From Porticoccaceae bacterium (lineage in GTDB: Bacteria > Pseudomonadota > Gammaproteobacteria > Pseudomonadales > Porticoccaceae), in contig CACEBC010000004.1 in assembly GCA_902557735.1 (NCBI GenBank), positions 1-64,000 on the forward strand: a DNA stretch of 64,000 nt. Direction: 5' to 3'. Positions 1-8,583 of this stretch are shown here, one piece after another. The notes below the pieces were generated by a model. The model made no database searches and had not been told where the DNA came from. It saw only the letters and a program-made list of their open reading frames with translations. The first letter of the stretch is position 1, and each line of letters starts with the position of its first letter. Made by a program: the position numbers and the translations under genes.

Positions 1-1
1 T

Positions 2-547
2 GACCTTGGTATTGCAGAGGATAACCTAGCTGCGACTGCGGATTTACTCAAAAAAGGTGCTGAGAGGAGCGATATAGTCATATGTTGCGGCGGCGTTTCC
101 GTGGGTGATGAGGATTATGTCAAGCGCGCTGTTGAGGGAGTGGGATGCATCGATTTTTGGAGGGTGGCTATTAAACCGGGTAAACCAATTGCTTTTGGTG
201 CTATTGCGAATGTTCCATTTTTCGGTCTGCCCGGAAATCCTGCCTCAGTTTTTGTCACCTTCAAGATATTGGTAAGACCTTTCTTGCTCGCAAGCCAAGG
301 TTGCACTGACACCGATCCCAAAGTAATTTGCGCAAGGGCGGCGTTTGATAAGCCAGCCGAAAACAGGGAGGTGTATCTGCGTGGTCGCCTGTCGAACGGC
401 TCATTTGATGTAGAAGTTTTTCCCAATCAGAGTAGTGGAATTTTATCATCAGCTTGTTGGGGAGATGTTTTCGTTCGACAAAAGATAGGAGAAACCATTA
501 ATAAGGGAAATTTGGTGGATGTGGTACCCTACAGTTTTCTGAACTAG
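2..547 (+). CDS. moeA: Molybdopterin molybdenumtransferase MoeA, C-terminal part (5' end outside window)
   Basis: MoeA inserts molybdate into adenylylated molybdopterin, the last step of molybdenum cofactor synthesis, in the cytoplasm. The reading frame is open from the first bases of the window, so the N-terminal part lies upstream. Visible are the MoCF-binding-fold motif GGVSVGDEDYV and the segment FFGLPGNPASVFVTF, both typical of MoeA. These are followed by the C-terminal domain IV, ending at an in-frame TAG. moaA follows 20 bases downstream on the same strand, so the two cofactor genes are probably co-transcribed. The frame, motifs and neighbour agree; only the missing 5' part limits the description. 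Confidence 0.93.
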   Translation, partial: DLGIAEDNLAATADLLKKGAERSDIVICCGGVSVGDEDYVKRAVEGVGCIDFWRVAIKPGKPIAFGAIANVPFFGLPGNPASVFVTFKILVRPFLLASQGCTDTDPKVICARAAFDKPAENREVYLRGRLSNGSFDVEVFPNQSSGILSSACWGDVFVRQKIGETINKGNLVDVVPYSFLN

Positions 548-567
548 ATTATCTACGAGGCAATGTA

Positions 568-1560
568 TTGAGGACTAATTCTTTAATAGATCCGTTTGGG
601 CGCAGAGTTGACTATCTTAGATTATCTGTAACAGATCGTTGCAATTTTCGATGTCATTACTGTATGGCGGAAGACATGACTTTTGTGCCACGACAGAAAT
701 TACTTTCGCTCGAGGAATTGTATGATGTATCCGCCGCTTTTGTTGATTTGGGCGTTAGAAAAATTCGTCTTACTGGAGGTGAGCCTCTCGTTAGGAGGGA
801 TATACTCAAATTGGTAAGGGCCTTAGCAAAATTGCCAGGTCTAGATGAATTGACCATGACTACCAACGGTAGTTATTTACGAGCTATGTCTCAACCATTG
901 AAAGAAGCCGGCATATCTCGACTCAATATCAGTATCGACAGCCTTCAACCTGAGCGATTTAAGGCGTTGACGCGTTTTGGAAGCTTAGAAGATGTGTTAG
1001 CAGGTATAGATTCAGTGTTAAAGGCAAATTTCGATAATACAAAGCTCAATTCCGTGATTCAGGCAGGAGTGAATGATGACGAAGTGGTTGATCTTGCACA
1101 ATTCGCCATTGCACGAGGTCTTGATATCTCTTTCATTGAGGAAATGCCATTAGGCGAAATCACATCGCACGAGAGAGAAAAGACGCAAATAACTAGTAAG
1201 GAAATTCGTCAACAGTTAGAGACCATATGGAATTTGGTGGACAGTGCTGAAACTACAGGGGGGCCTTCCCGTTATGCTCGAGTAGTAGGGGAAGACTCTA
1301 AAATTGGATTTATTTCGCCCATTTCAAACAACTTCTGTGGTTCCTGTAACCGCGTGCGTATGACGGCGGATGGAAGACTTCTACTTTGCTTGGGTAATGA
1401 GAACAGTCTAGATGTGCGCGCAATAATTCGTTCATTTCCCGGAGACATGAAAAGATTAAAACACGAAATCATTGCAGCGATAGAGAGGAAACCCGAACGT
1501 CATCATTTCGACCCCAAGCAAGTAGATATAGTCCGTTTTATGAATATGACGGGCGGATAA
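568..1560 (+). CDS. moaA: GTP 3',8-cyclase MoaA (radical SAM)
   Basis: MoaA carries out the first step of molybdenum cofactor synthesis, the radical SAM rearrangement of GTP to 3',8-cyclo-GTP. The N-terminal [4Fe-4S] ligands are C25, C29 and C32 (CNFRCHYC). The C-terminal cluster ligands are C257, C260 and C274 (FCGSCN and LLLCLG). The chain ends in the Gly-Gly tail required for activity in the family. The 330 residues match the usual length. The start is TTG, with an ACGAGG ribosome-binding site 7 bases upstream; the nearby ATG at 563 is out of frame. It follows moeA closely. The galactose genes downstream are functionally unrelated. Confidence 0.96.
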   Translation: MRTNSLIDPFGRRVDYLRLSVTDRCNFRCHYCMAEDMTFVPRQKLLSLEELYDVSAAFVDLGVRKIRLTGGEPLVRRDILKLVRALAKLPGLDELTMTTNGSYLRAMSQPLKEAGISRLNISIDSLQPERFKALTRFGSLEDVLAGIDSVLKANFDNTKLNSVIQAGVNDDEVVDLAQFAIARGLDISFIEEMPLGEITSHEREKTQITSKEIRQQLETIWNLVDSAETTGGPSRYARVVGEDSKIGFISPISNNFCGSCNRVRMTADGRLLLCLGNENSLDVRAIIRSFPGDMKRLKHEIIAAIERKPERHHFDPKQVDIVRFMNMTGG

Positions 1561-1638
1561 AATAGGCATAAAAATCACGAGTAATTCTTGATTGTCAGCA
1601 GGTCTTTATTTGATTTTGGTTTTGAGGAGATTTGGTGT

Positions 1639-2730
1639 TTGACTAACGATTCAAGGAGTGATTTTGATGTCTCAAGACATTCTCATCGTCGCTTTAATCC
1701 TCTTACCGGAGAGTGGATTTTGGTTAGCCCTAATAGGGCAAAGCGGCCATGGTTAGGGTCAACCATGCAAGTCGATCTTCTAACGCGTCGACCATTTGAT
1801 AAAGATTGCCATTTATGCCCCGGAAACACCCGAGTATCTGGTGACACTAACCCGAATTACCAGGATACCTTTGTTTTTAACAATGATTTCTCGCCTTTTT
1901 CGCAAGGCGATCTATCCTATGTTTGTGAATCAAGTGATGAGCTAATGAAAATGGATATCATTGAAGGTGTCAGTAAAGTGGTTTGTTACTCCCCAGATCA
2001 CAGCAAGACTTTGCCAGAGTTGTCAAATCAGTCTGTAAGGAAAATTATTGACACTTGGTGTGACGAACTAAATGAGTTAAGCCAAAAGTTTATTTGGGTG
2101 CAAATATTCGAGAACAAAGGCGCTACAATGGGTTGCTCCCAGCCCCATCCGCATGGACAGATATGGGCAACAAATTATTTACCCACTGAAATTGCGCGCA
2201 AGGAAAAGAACTTGAGGAACCACTGCGAGACCTTTGGAAAAAACCTTCTCCTCGATTATGTCTCAAAAGAACTGAATGATGGGTGCCGCACGGTAATAAA
2301 TTCGGAGCACTGGTTGGCTCTTGTTCCATACTGGGCGGCATGGCCATTTGAGATACTGCTGCTGCCGAAAGCGCATGTGCTCAGGTTTAATGACCTAGAT
2401 ACCGTTCAAAAACAAGACTTGGCACGTGTTCTGAGAGAGTTGACCGTCCGCTACGATAATTTATTTGGTTGCTCGTTTCCCTACACGATGGGTTGGCATT
2501 TTGCGCCATATAGGCGGGGACTGGACGGTGAGTTGATGAATGAACACTACTGGCAATTGCATGCAGTTTTCTATCCCGCGTTATTACGCTCGGCTTCGGT
2601 GAAGAAATTCATGGTTGGTTTCGAAATGTTGGCTGAAAACCAAAGGGATTTTACACCCGAATATGCTGCTGGTTGTTTGCGCGACGTGTCTTCGATTCAC
2701 TATCTAGGTCGATCGGACACTCAAGCCTGA
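1639..2730 (+). CDS. galT: Galactose-1-phosphate uridylyltransferase
   Basis: GalT exchanges UMP between UDP-glucose and galactose 1-phosphate in the Leloir pathway. The family start region HSHRRFNPLTGEWILVSP is present, as is the active-site HPH triad (H170-P-H172, in QPHPHGQIW) holding the uridylylated histidine. The frame is open from a TTG at 1588, but I prefer TTG 1639: GAGGAG lies 9 bases upstream, and the resulting 363 residues match the family N-terminus. A strong AAGGAG before ATG 1667 is out of frame and was not used. galK follows after about 35 bases. No galE or galM is seen in the window. Confidence 0.94.
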   Translation: MTNDSRSDFDVSRHSHRRFNPLTGEWILVSPNRAKRPWLGSTMQVDLLTRRPFDKDCHLCPGNTRVSGDTNPNYQDTFVFNNDFSPFSQGDLSYVCESSDELMKMDIIEGVSKVVCYSPDHSKTLPELSNQSVRKIIDTWCDELNELSQKFIWVQIFENKGATMGCSQPHPHGQIWATNYLPTEIARKEKNLRNHCETFGKNLLLDYVSKELNDGCRTVINSEHWLALVPYWAAWPFEILLLPKAHVLRFNDLDTVQKQDLARVLRELTVRYDNLFGCSFPYTMGWHFAPYRRGLDGELMNEHYWQLHAVFYPALLRSASVKKFMVGFEMLAENQRDFTPEYAAGCLRDVSSIHYLGRSDTQA

Positions 2731-2765
2731 TCAAATTTAAAATCCATACTAGGTCGTTCGGTGAA

Positions 2766-3947
2766 GTGGATAATACAAAATTGGAATTGGCGCAACTGGC
2801 GCAACTCACGCAACGCATTTTCCTGAAATGCTACGGTTACCCAGACGAAAAACTGGTGCAAGCGCCTGCACGTGTAAATTTGCTGGGTGAGCATACAGAT
2901 TACAACGATGGTTTTGTTTTACCTTGTGCTATCAACTTTTATGTGGTTGTGGCGGCGGCTCGCCGATCAGACAAACTTGTTAGAGTGATTGCTGCTAACT
3001 ATCAAAATCAATCAGATCAATTTGATTTAGACGAGGGTATATTGCCTCATCCACGTTACCCTTGGGCAAACTATATTCGTGGTGTGGCAAAAACACTCCT
3101 GTCTCATGACAAGATCTTGACGGGTATGGATATAGTAATTGCAGGTAATATCCCGCAAGGAGCAGGATTGAGCTCCTCGGCTGCTTTGGAGGTGGCTATC
3201 ATTCAAAGTTTTGCAAGTACTTGTCAGTTATGCATCGATAGGAAGGAAATCGCTATCATTGGTCAGCAAGCTGAAAATCAATTTGTTGGGTGCCAATGCG
3301 GGATAATGGATCAACTAGCTTCGGTAGAGGGTTTGCGAGGTCATGCTTTGCTGATCGATTGTCGATCATTGGAAACTAAGGCGATTAAGCTACCTGATAA
3401 CATGCAGATACTTATCATTAACTCCAACGTCCGTCGAGAGCTCGTAAATAGTGAATACAATCTGAGACGTCAGCAGTGTCACGAAGCGGCAAGACTGCTG
3501 AACGTAGAGGCGCTCCGTGATGTCACTGCGATGAATCTGGATGACTTACGGACGCATTTGCCTCAGCAGGTGGCGAGGAGAGCCCGTCATGTTATTAGTG
3601 AGAGTCAACGGACACTCGATGTGGCAGAGGCGCTCGAAGTTCTCGATCTTTCCAAGGCGCAAGCGCTAATGGCAGAATCGCACTTGTCGATGCGAGAGGA
3701 TTTTGACATCACTGTCCCGGAAATTGATCTGATCGTCAAGATTGTCAATGAGAGTTCAGGCAATATCGGTGGTGCAAGAATGACCGGCGGGGGGTTTGGC
3801 GGCTGCGTTGTGTGCCTAATGCAAAAAGAATTGGTGAGTCAGGTATGTATGGCAGTAGAAAAATTATACAGAGAGAAAACAACCCGGACCGCTAGTATTT
3901 ATAAGTGTTTGGCGTCAGATGGAGCGGGTGAAGTGTCATTGACATGA
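2766..3947 (+). CDS. galK: Galactokinase
   Basis: GalK phosphorylates galactose at C1 with ATP, feeding GalT. GHMP-kinase motifs are clear: the sugar-binding GEHTDYNDGF near residue 41, the phosphate loop PQGAGLSSSAALEVA, the catalytic-base segment GIMDQLASVEG and the C-terminal MTGGGFGGC. The longest frame begins at TTG 2673 inside galT, but its first 31 residues have no family counterpart. GTG 2766 gives 393 residues, close to the E. coli enzyme. The ribosome-binding site is weak (AGG at 2751), so the start is uncertain and may rely on coupling to galT translation. The symporter gene follows after about 110 bases. Confidence 0.94.
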   Translation: MDNTKLELAQLAQLTQRIFLKCYGYPDEKLVQAPARVNLLGEHTDYNDGFVLPCAINFYVVVAAARRSDKLVRVIAANYQNQSDQFDLDEGILPHPRYPWANYIRGVAKTLLSHDKILTGMDIVIAGNIPQGAGLSSSAALEVAIIQSFASTCQLCIDRKEIAIIGQQAENQFVGCQCGIMDQLASVEGLRGHALLIDCRSLETKAIKLPDNMQILIINSNVRRELVNSEYNLRRQQCHEAARLLNVEALRDVTAMNLDDLRTHLPQQVARRARHVISESQRTLDVAEALEVLDLSKAQALMAESHLSMREDFDITVPEIDLIVKIVNESSGNIGGARMTGGGFGGCVVCLMQKELVSQVCMAVEKLYREKTTRTASIYKCLASDGAGEVSLT

Positions 3948-4055
3948 CTGCCAACCGTGTTAATTCATCCGTTTGTCGTTATCTCAAGCATGATTAAAAA
4001 AAAACCTTTAAGATTATCATCCCTCTAAAAATAACAACATATATATGAGTTTGAT

Positions 4056-5621
4056 ATGTCAGAACTGTCCTCCCTTGATTCACGCATCTTTGTTTTCTAT
4101 GTGCTAGCTCTAGTCTGTTTGGCTTATTTTGTGTCAAGAGAGAAGCAGGGTCATGAGAAAAACACGAGTGACTATTTTTTGGCAGGTAATAGCCTTCCCT
4201 GGTGGGCAGTAGGCGCGTCTCTGATAGCAGCAAACATATCAGCGGAACAAATTATTGGCATGTCGGGTTCTGGCTATGCTATTGGCCTAGCTATTGCCTC
4301 CTACGAGTGGATGGCGGCGATTACGTTGATAATAGTCGGTAAGTATTTTCTTCCGATCTTTCTAAAGCATGGGATAGTCACGATGCCGCAATTTTTGGAG
4401 CAAAGATATGATGCCAATGTACGCATGACGCTTGCCGTGTTCTGGCTGGGCGTCTACGTCTTTGTGAACTTAACTTCAATCCTGTGGCTGGGCGCACTGG
4501 CGATCAACACGGTAGCGGGTGTTGATATGGATGTCGCCATTATCATGCTTGCGCTCTTCTCTCTAGCCTACTCACTTTATGGAGGTTTGAAAGCGGTTGC
4601 TTACACCGACATTATTCAGGTGTTTCTGCTTGTAGGGGGCGGGTTGTTCCTAACTGCACACACATTGAACATGATCAGCAATGGGGGTGGGGTAATTGCT
4701 GGATTTAGCCAGCTAGTGACTGAGGCTCCGGAAAAGTTCGATATGATATTGAGCAAGGATAACCCTCACTACATGAACCTGCCTGGTTTGTCGGTCTTGC
4801 TGGGGGGTATGTGGGTGATGAATATTTCGTACTGGGGATTCAACCAATACATCATTCAGCGAGGGCTCGCGGCCAAGAACATAGCTGAGGCGCAGAAGGG
4901 TATTGTCTTTGCCGCTTTCCTAAAGCTACTCATGCCGCTAATTGTCGTTCTGCCGGGTATAGCGGCATTTTCTCTCGATCCCGGTTTAGAGCCTGCTGAC
5001 AAAGCTTACCCTACACTAATGGCTTTGATGCCGGAAGGATTAAAAGGACTAGTTTTTGCGGCGTTGGTAGCCGCGATTATTTCTTCATTGGGATCAATGT
5101 CCAACAGTATTTCAACGATTTTTACTTTGGATATCTACAGTAAATACCATTGCGATCGGTCGCAACAGCACTACGTCACAGTTGGGCGTTTTGTCAGCGT
5201 GATGGCAATGATCATCGCTATTTTGACAGCCAGACCGTTGCTAGGCGAGCTAGATCAAGCTTTCCAATATATTCAGGAATTCACCGGTTTTTTCACTCCC
5301 GGGGTGGTTGCGCTCTTTTTGCTTGGCATGTTCTGGAGTAAAACCACTGCCCAAGGAGCACTGGCCGCAGCATTTGGATCAGCTGTCCTGTCCTTGTTGT
5401 TAAAACTTTTGCTTCCCGAAATGCCTTTTATGGATCGAGTAGGCTATGTATTTATTGCTTGCCTAGCATTAGCTGCCATAGTATCTATAATGGAAAAGCA
5501 ACTCGTTCACGCGCAGGCAATCGATCTTGGGGACATTGATTTCTCAACAGACAGATCATATAACTTAGCAGCGGTGGCCGTTATTATGATCTTGGCAGGT
5601 TTTTATGTTTCTTGGTGGTGA
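4056..5621 (+). CDS. Sodium/galactose (glucose) symporter, vSGLT type (SSS family)
   Basis: This inner-membrane sodium:solute symporter of 521 residues very closely resembles the Vibrio parahaemolyticus galactose symporter vSGLT in length and motifs. It carries the signatures NISAEQIIGMSGSGY and ASYEWM (vSGLT sugar-site Gln and Glu), YWGFNQYIIQR (Asn and the Tyr gate), AAFLKLL (Lys) and AAIISSLGSMSNS (serines of the sodium site). These equivalences come from memory of the vSGLT structure. The hydrophobicity pattern fits 14 membrane helices. Its place directly after galT-galK supports galactose as the imported sugar. The end overlaps the next gene by 17 bases. Subfamily confidence is high; substrate is well supported by context. 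Confidence 0.93.
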   Translation: MSELSSLDSRIFVFYVLALVCLAYFVSREKQGHEKNTSDYFLAGNSLPWWAVGASLIAANISAEQIIGMSGSGYAIGLAIASYEWMAAITLIIVGKYFLPIFLKHGIVTMPQFLEQRYDANVRMTLAVFWLGVYVFVNLTSILWLGALAINTVAGVDMDVAIIMLALFSLAYSLYGGLKAVAYTDIIQVFLLVGGGLFLTAHTLNMISNGGGVIAGFSQLVTEAPEKFDMILSKDNPHYMNLPGLSVLLGGMWVMNISYWGFNQYIIQRGLAAKNIAEAQKGIVFAAFLKLLMPLIVVLPGIAAFSLDPGLEPADKAYPTLMALMPEGLKGLVFAALVAAIISSLGSMSNSISTIFTLDIYSKYHCDRSQQHYVTVGRFVSVMAMIIAILTARPLLGELDQAFQYIQEFTGFFTPGVVALFLLGMFWSKTTAQGALAAAFGSAVLSLLLKLLLPEMPFMDRVGYVFIACLALAAIVSIMEKQLVHAQAIDLGDIDFSTDRSYNLAAVAVIMILAGFYVSWW

Positions 5622-6852
5622 GAAATTATCTGATTTATCTTCAGGCCTCAATGATCGGAACAATTTCTTGGGGCTTGCGGCGTCTCTGCTTATGGCTTTC
5701 TGTGCAACTAGTTTTTCGTCTGACTTTTCGCTGACTAAACAATGTCCCCCGGGATTTCTTCTCGATTTAGGCGGAAAGTGCCGAATGAAAAGTCTTTACC
5801 AGTTCTATGACTCACTCCATGGAAAAGGTCTGGGTGGCATGAAAGCGGGGCTTCCTCCTCATCGCGATGGCTTCAGTCCTGAGCAAATTGACCTCGGTCG
5901 GCTGCTGTTTTTCGACCCTGTACTCTCCGGTGATGATAACCTTTCGTGCGCTGGTTGCCATAACCCTCATCTTGGGTTCAGTGATGGTATGGGTCGAAGT
6001 ATTGGATCGGGAGGAAGAATCAATAAGCGCTCAGCCCCCACTTTATGGAATACGGCTTTTTTGGAAACATTTTTTTGGGATTCACGCGCTTCGACGTTGG
6101 AGGAGCAGGCATTAGAATCGTTATTCGCTGATGATGAAATGGCTACCAGTCCTGAAAAGCTAGTCAACGACTTAAGGCAGGTAAGCGATTACGACGCGCT
6201 TTTTAAAGAAGCATTTCCTGATCATCATCCCTCACAATTTCCAGCCATATCTGTTAATAATGTGGTTTCAGCTCTGGTGGCATTTCAGACGTCTTTGATA
6301 TCTCTCAATAGCGCTTATGATCGATATGCCCATGGCGATCAAAAAGCACTTACAAAAAATCAAATTATGGGACTCAATGTATTCCGCTCATTCGTGGCTA
6401 GATGTTCCCAGTGTCACACTCCGCCGCTGTTCACGAACCAGCAACTGGCGATAATTGGGACGCCAGAACTAGAGGGCTTGCCAAGAGATGTTGGGGCTCA
6501 GAGCACGTTTTCTTCGACAAAATTGCGAGGTGCCTTCAAGATTCCAACTCTACGCAATATTTCGAATACGGCGCCCTACATGCACAGCGGTCGCTTTGCG
6601 ACGCTTCGTGAGGTCGCAGAATTCTACTCAAAAGGTCGCGGCCATGCAGTGCCAAGAAACGAGGAGCTTAACTTGCATTGGCATATTTCAGAACCTAACC
6701 TTAGCTCTGAGGAACTAGACCGACTTGTTGAGTTCTTGGAAGCACTGAGTGACGAAACATTTACCCCTATCATTCCTGAGAAGGTTCCATCCGGTTTGCT
6801 GACAGGAGTTGAAAACGCGAGATTAGCGGCTTCGGCTGGAGATAGACCATGA
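5605..6852 (+). CDS. Di-heme cytochrome c peroxidase / MauG-like periplasmic protein
   Basis: This is a periplasmic di-heme protein of the CcpA/MauG family (415 residues). Two heme c sites are visible, C115-A-G-C118-H119 and C267-S-Q-C270-H271. Also present are the family segments FSDGMGRSIG, FKIPTLRNISNTAPYMHSGRF and LREVAEFYSKG. A hydrophobic stretch at about residues 21-38 is a probable signal peptide or anchor. The start ATG 5605 overlaps the symporter gene by 17 bases, and the stop overlaps the next gene by 4, so the three are likely translated together. Whether it reduces peroxide or oxidises a protein or sugar-derived substrate cannot be told. Co-location with galactose genes is unusual. 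Confidence 0.9.
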   Translation: MFLGGEKLSDLSSGLNDRNNFLGLAASLLMAFCATSFSSDFSLTKQCPPGFLLDLGGKCRMKSLYQFYDSLHGKGLGGMKAGLPPHRDGFSPEQIDLGRLLFFDPVLSGDDNLSCAGCHNPHLGFSDGMGRSIGSGGRINKRSAPTLWNTAFLETFFWDSRASTLEEQALESLFADDEMATSPEKLVNDLRQVSDYDALFKEAFPDHHPSQFPAISVNNVVSALVAFQTSLISLNSAYDRYAHGDQKALTKNQIMGLNVFRSFVARCSQCHTPPLFTNQQLAIIGTPELEGLPRDVGAQSTFSSTKLRGAFKIPTLRNISNTAPYMHSGRFATLREVAEFYSKGRGHAVPRNEELNLHWHISEPNLSSEELDRLVEFLEALSDETFTPIIPEKVPSGLLTGVENARLAASAGDRP

Positions 6853-8348
6853 TTAACAAACGAAATTTGGCGTTGGCTGTTTGCGTTTTCATATGCGGGT
6901 GGATATTGGGCAGTAATAACCGTCCCGTTCCCCTAATAACAAGCTCTGTGGGGGGTGCGAGTTATGAGGAAGGATATCAAACGACGGCAGGTGATAAATT
7001 AGCTGCCGTCAAAAAACGTGTTTCAACTGGTACAATTCACATTGTAAATCCCGGAGATTCTATTCAGTCGGTCGTTGAGACAGCTCAACCGGGAGATACA
7101 ATTCAAGTCCTTCCGGGAACTTATTCTGAGACAGTGTATATTGACAAAGACAACATCCATCTTATAGGGGTTATTGATCAGGGTGCTCGAGCAATTCTGG
7201 ATGGTCTTGGAATCCTTAATGATGCAATCCTTTATTCAGGAAATAACATTGTGATCGAAAATTTCCACATCAAGAACTACAAGGGTAATGGGATCATGGG
7301 TCAGGCAGGTAACAACTTCGAGATCCGAAACAACTTGATTGTGGACACCGGAATTTATGGCATATTTCCGCAACTCGGAATCAATGGCCTTGTTGAACAC
7401 AATGTGGTATCCGGAATCGCTGATGCTGCAATCTACATTGGAATGAGTGACAACGTTCATGTGGCATTTAATGAGGTGTTTGACAGCGTAGCCGGTATTG
7501 AAATTGAAAACAGTCGCCACGCAATCGTTGAGAATAACAATGCGCATGATAATACGGGTGGCATTCTGGCATTTGTCACGCCCGGTCTACCCATAAAGAC
7601 CACCGAAGACGTAATCATTCGACATAATTTTGTCTCGAATAATAATACCCCTAACTTTGGCGCTCCCGGTTCAATGGTTTCTGGCATTCCCTCTGGTACT
7701 GGAATACTTATCATGGCGGCCGATGACGTGGTTATCGAGGGTAATATTATCTCTAATAATAAGACATCGGGCATTATCGTTTCAGATCATAGCTATGCAT
7801 CCAACGTCACCATTGATCCTCTTTCTGAACCAAATTCGGATCGAATCCGGATCTTGGATAATGTCATGCTTAACAATGGTTACGACACCATCCCCGAAGT
7901 CATGGCGTTAGCCCTTGCAGAGTTGCATACGGGCCCAGTGGACATAGTTCATGCAGGGCCAAGCGACGGTAGCTGTATTAACAATCGTCATCGATATCAA
8001 GTGGTCGGAATTGGCGACTATGAGAATTGTAATTTTAACAATACCGATAACATTCGCTCGTACCTGCTACCGGATGGCGCAGAGCCTCGTATCATAAGCG
8101 CGAATGATAGAGGTGAAATAGCTTATCTTGGAGTCTGCGCAGGCTGCCATAGTTTTACCGGAAGACTGATTGGACCTCCAGTGCCCGTCATTCAGGCTAT
8201 GTATGCGGATAATCCAAAGGGATTAGCGAGTTATATTAACGCGCCCGTAAAGAAGCGGAGTAACTATCCACCCATGCCTGCCATGAGTTACCTCGATTCT
8301 GAAACACAGTTGGCGGTGGCAAAGTACATGCTAGCGCTCCGAGAGTAG
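6849..8348 (+). CDS. Exported right-handed beta-helix protein with C-terminal cytochrome c domain
   Basis: The protein has 499 residues. Residues 1-30 look like a signal peptide or membrane anchor. Residues about 65-350 form a right-handed parallel beta-helix of the NosD/CASH and pectin-lyase-like type, with many short repeats of the pattern N-xx-I-x-x-N-x-I (for example NNFEIRNNLIVDTGIYGI). After a short linker the C-terminal 75 residues are a mono-heme cytochrome c: C430-A-G-C433-H434, then GPPVPVIQ and a Met in PPMPAMSYL as likely axial ligand. It overlaps the di-heme peroxidase gene by 4 bases (ATGA), so an electron-transfer partnership is likely. Beta-helices often bind or cleave polysaccharide, but no catalytic residues were assigned. 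The fusion is clear; the function is unknown. Confidence 0.85.
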   Translation: MINKRNLALAVCVFICGWILGSNNRPVPLITSSVGGASYEEGYQTTAGDKLAAVKKRVSTGTIHIVNPGDSIQSVVETAQPGDTIQVLPGTYSETVYIDKDNIHLIGVIDQGARAILDGLGILNDAILYSGNNIVIENFHIKNYKGNGIMGQAGNNFEIRNNLIVDTGIYGIFPQLGINGLVEHNVVSGIADAAIYIGMSDNVHVAFNEVFDSVAGIEIENSRHAIVENNNAHDNTGGILAFVTPGLPIKTTEDVIIRHNFVSNNNTPNFGAPGSMVSGIPSGTGILIMAADDVVIEGNIISNNKTSGIIVSDHSYASNVTIDPLSEPNSDRIRILDNVMLNNGYDTIPEVMALALAELHTGPVDIVHAGPSDGSCINNRHRYQVVGIGDYENCNFNNTDNIRSYLLPDGAEPRIISANDRGEIAYLGVCAGCHSFTGRLIGPPVPVIQAMYADNPKGLASYINAPVKKRSNYPPMPAMSYLDSETQLAVAKYMLALRE

Positions 8349-8513
8349 GGCCGAGCCATCTCATAGGCCGTGATAAGTCTGTTGGATTAAGCTTCTCAGC
8401 AGTAATTGTCTCAGGAGGTGCTTACGGGTGTTGTTTCGCACTTTTTTGGTTAAAATGAAGAGGCAAAAGGGTTATTGTCGCTGACACTTGACTGGAATAG
8501 CACGACAAAGTTT

Positions 8514-8542
8514 TTGTCAATATTCAAAGCCAAGAATATAGG
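8514..8542 (+). promoter_or_regulatory. Putative sigma70 promoter of the ZorA/MotA-like gene
   Basis: TTGTCA (8514-8519) and TATAGG (8537-8542) are separated by exactly 17 bases, matching 5 of 6 and 4 of 6 consensus bases. They lie about 40 bases upstream of ATG 8584, which has its own GAGGAG at 8573-8578. This would make the downstream gene independent of the galactose block. Prediction only. Confidence 0.45.
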
Positions 8543-8583
8543 TATTAAACATTATTTTCCAATGACCCCCAAGAGGAGCACTT

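Noticed and set aside
1667-1735. Strong AAGGAG plus ATG at 1667 as the galT start
   Set aside because: That ATG is out of frame with the galT motifs, and its own frame carries no galT sequence; TTG 1639 fits the family start.
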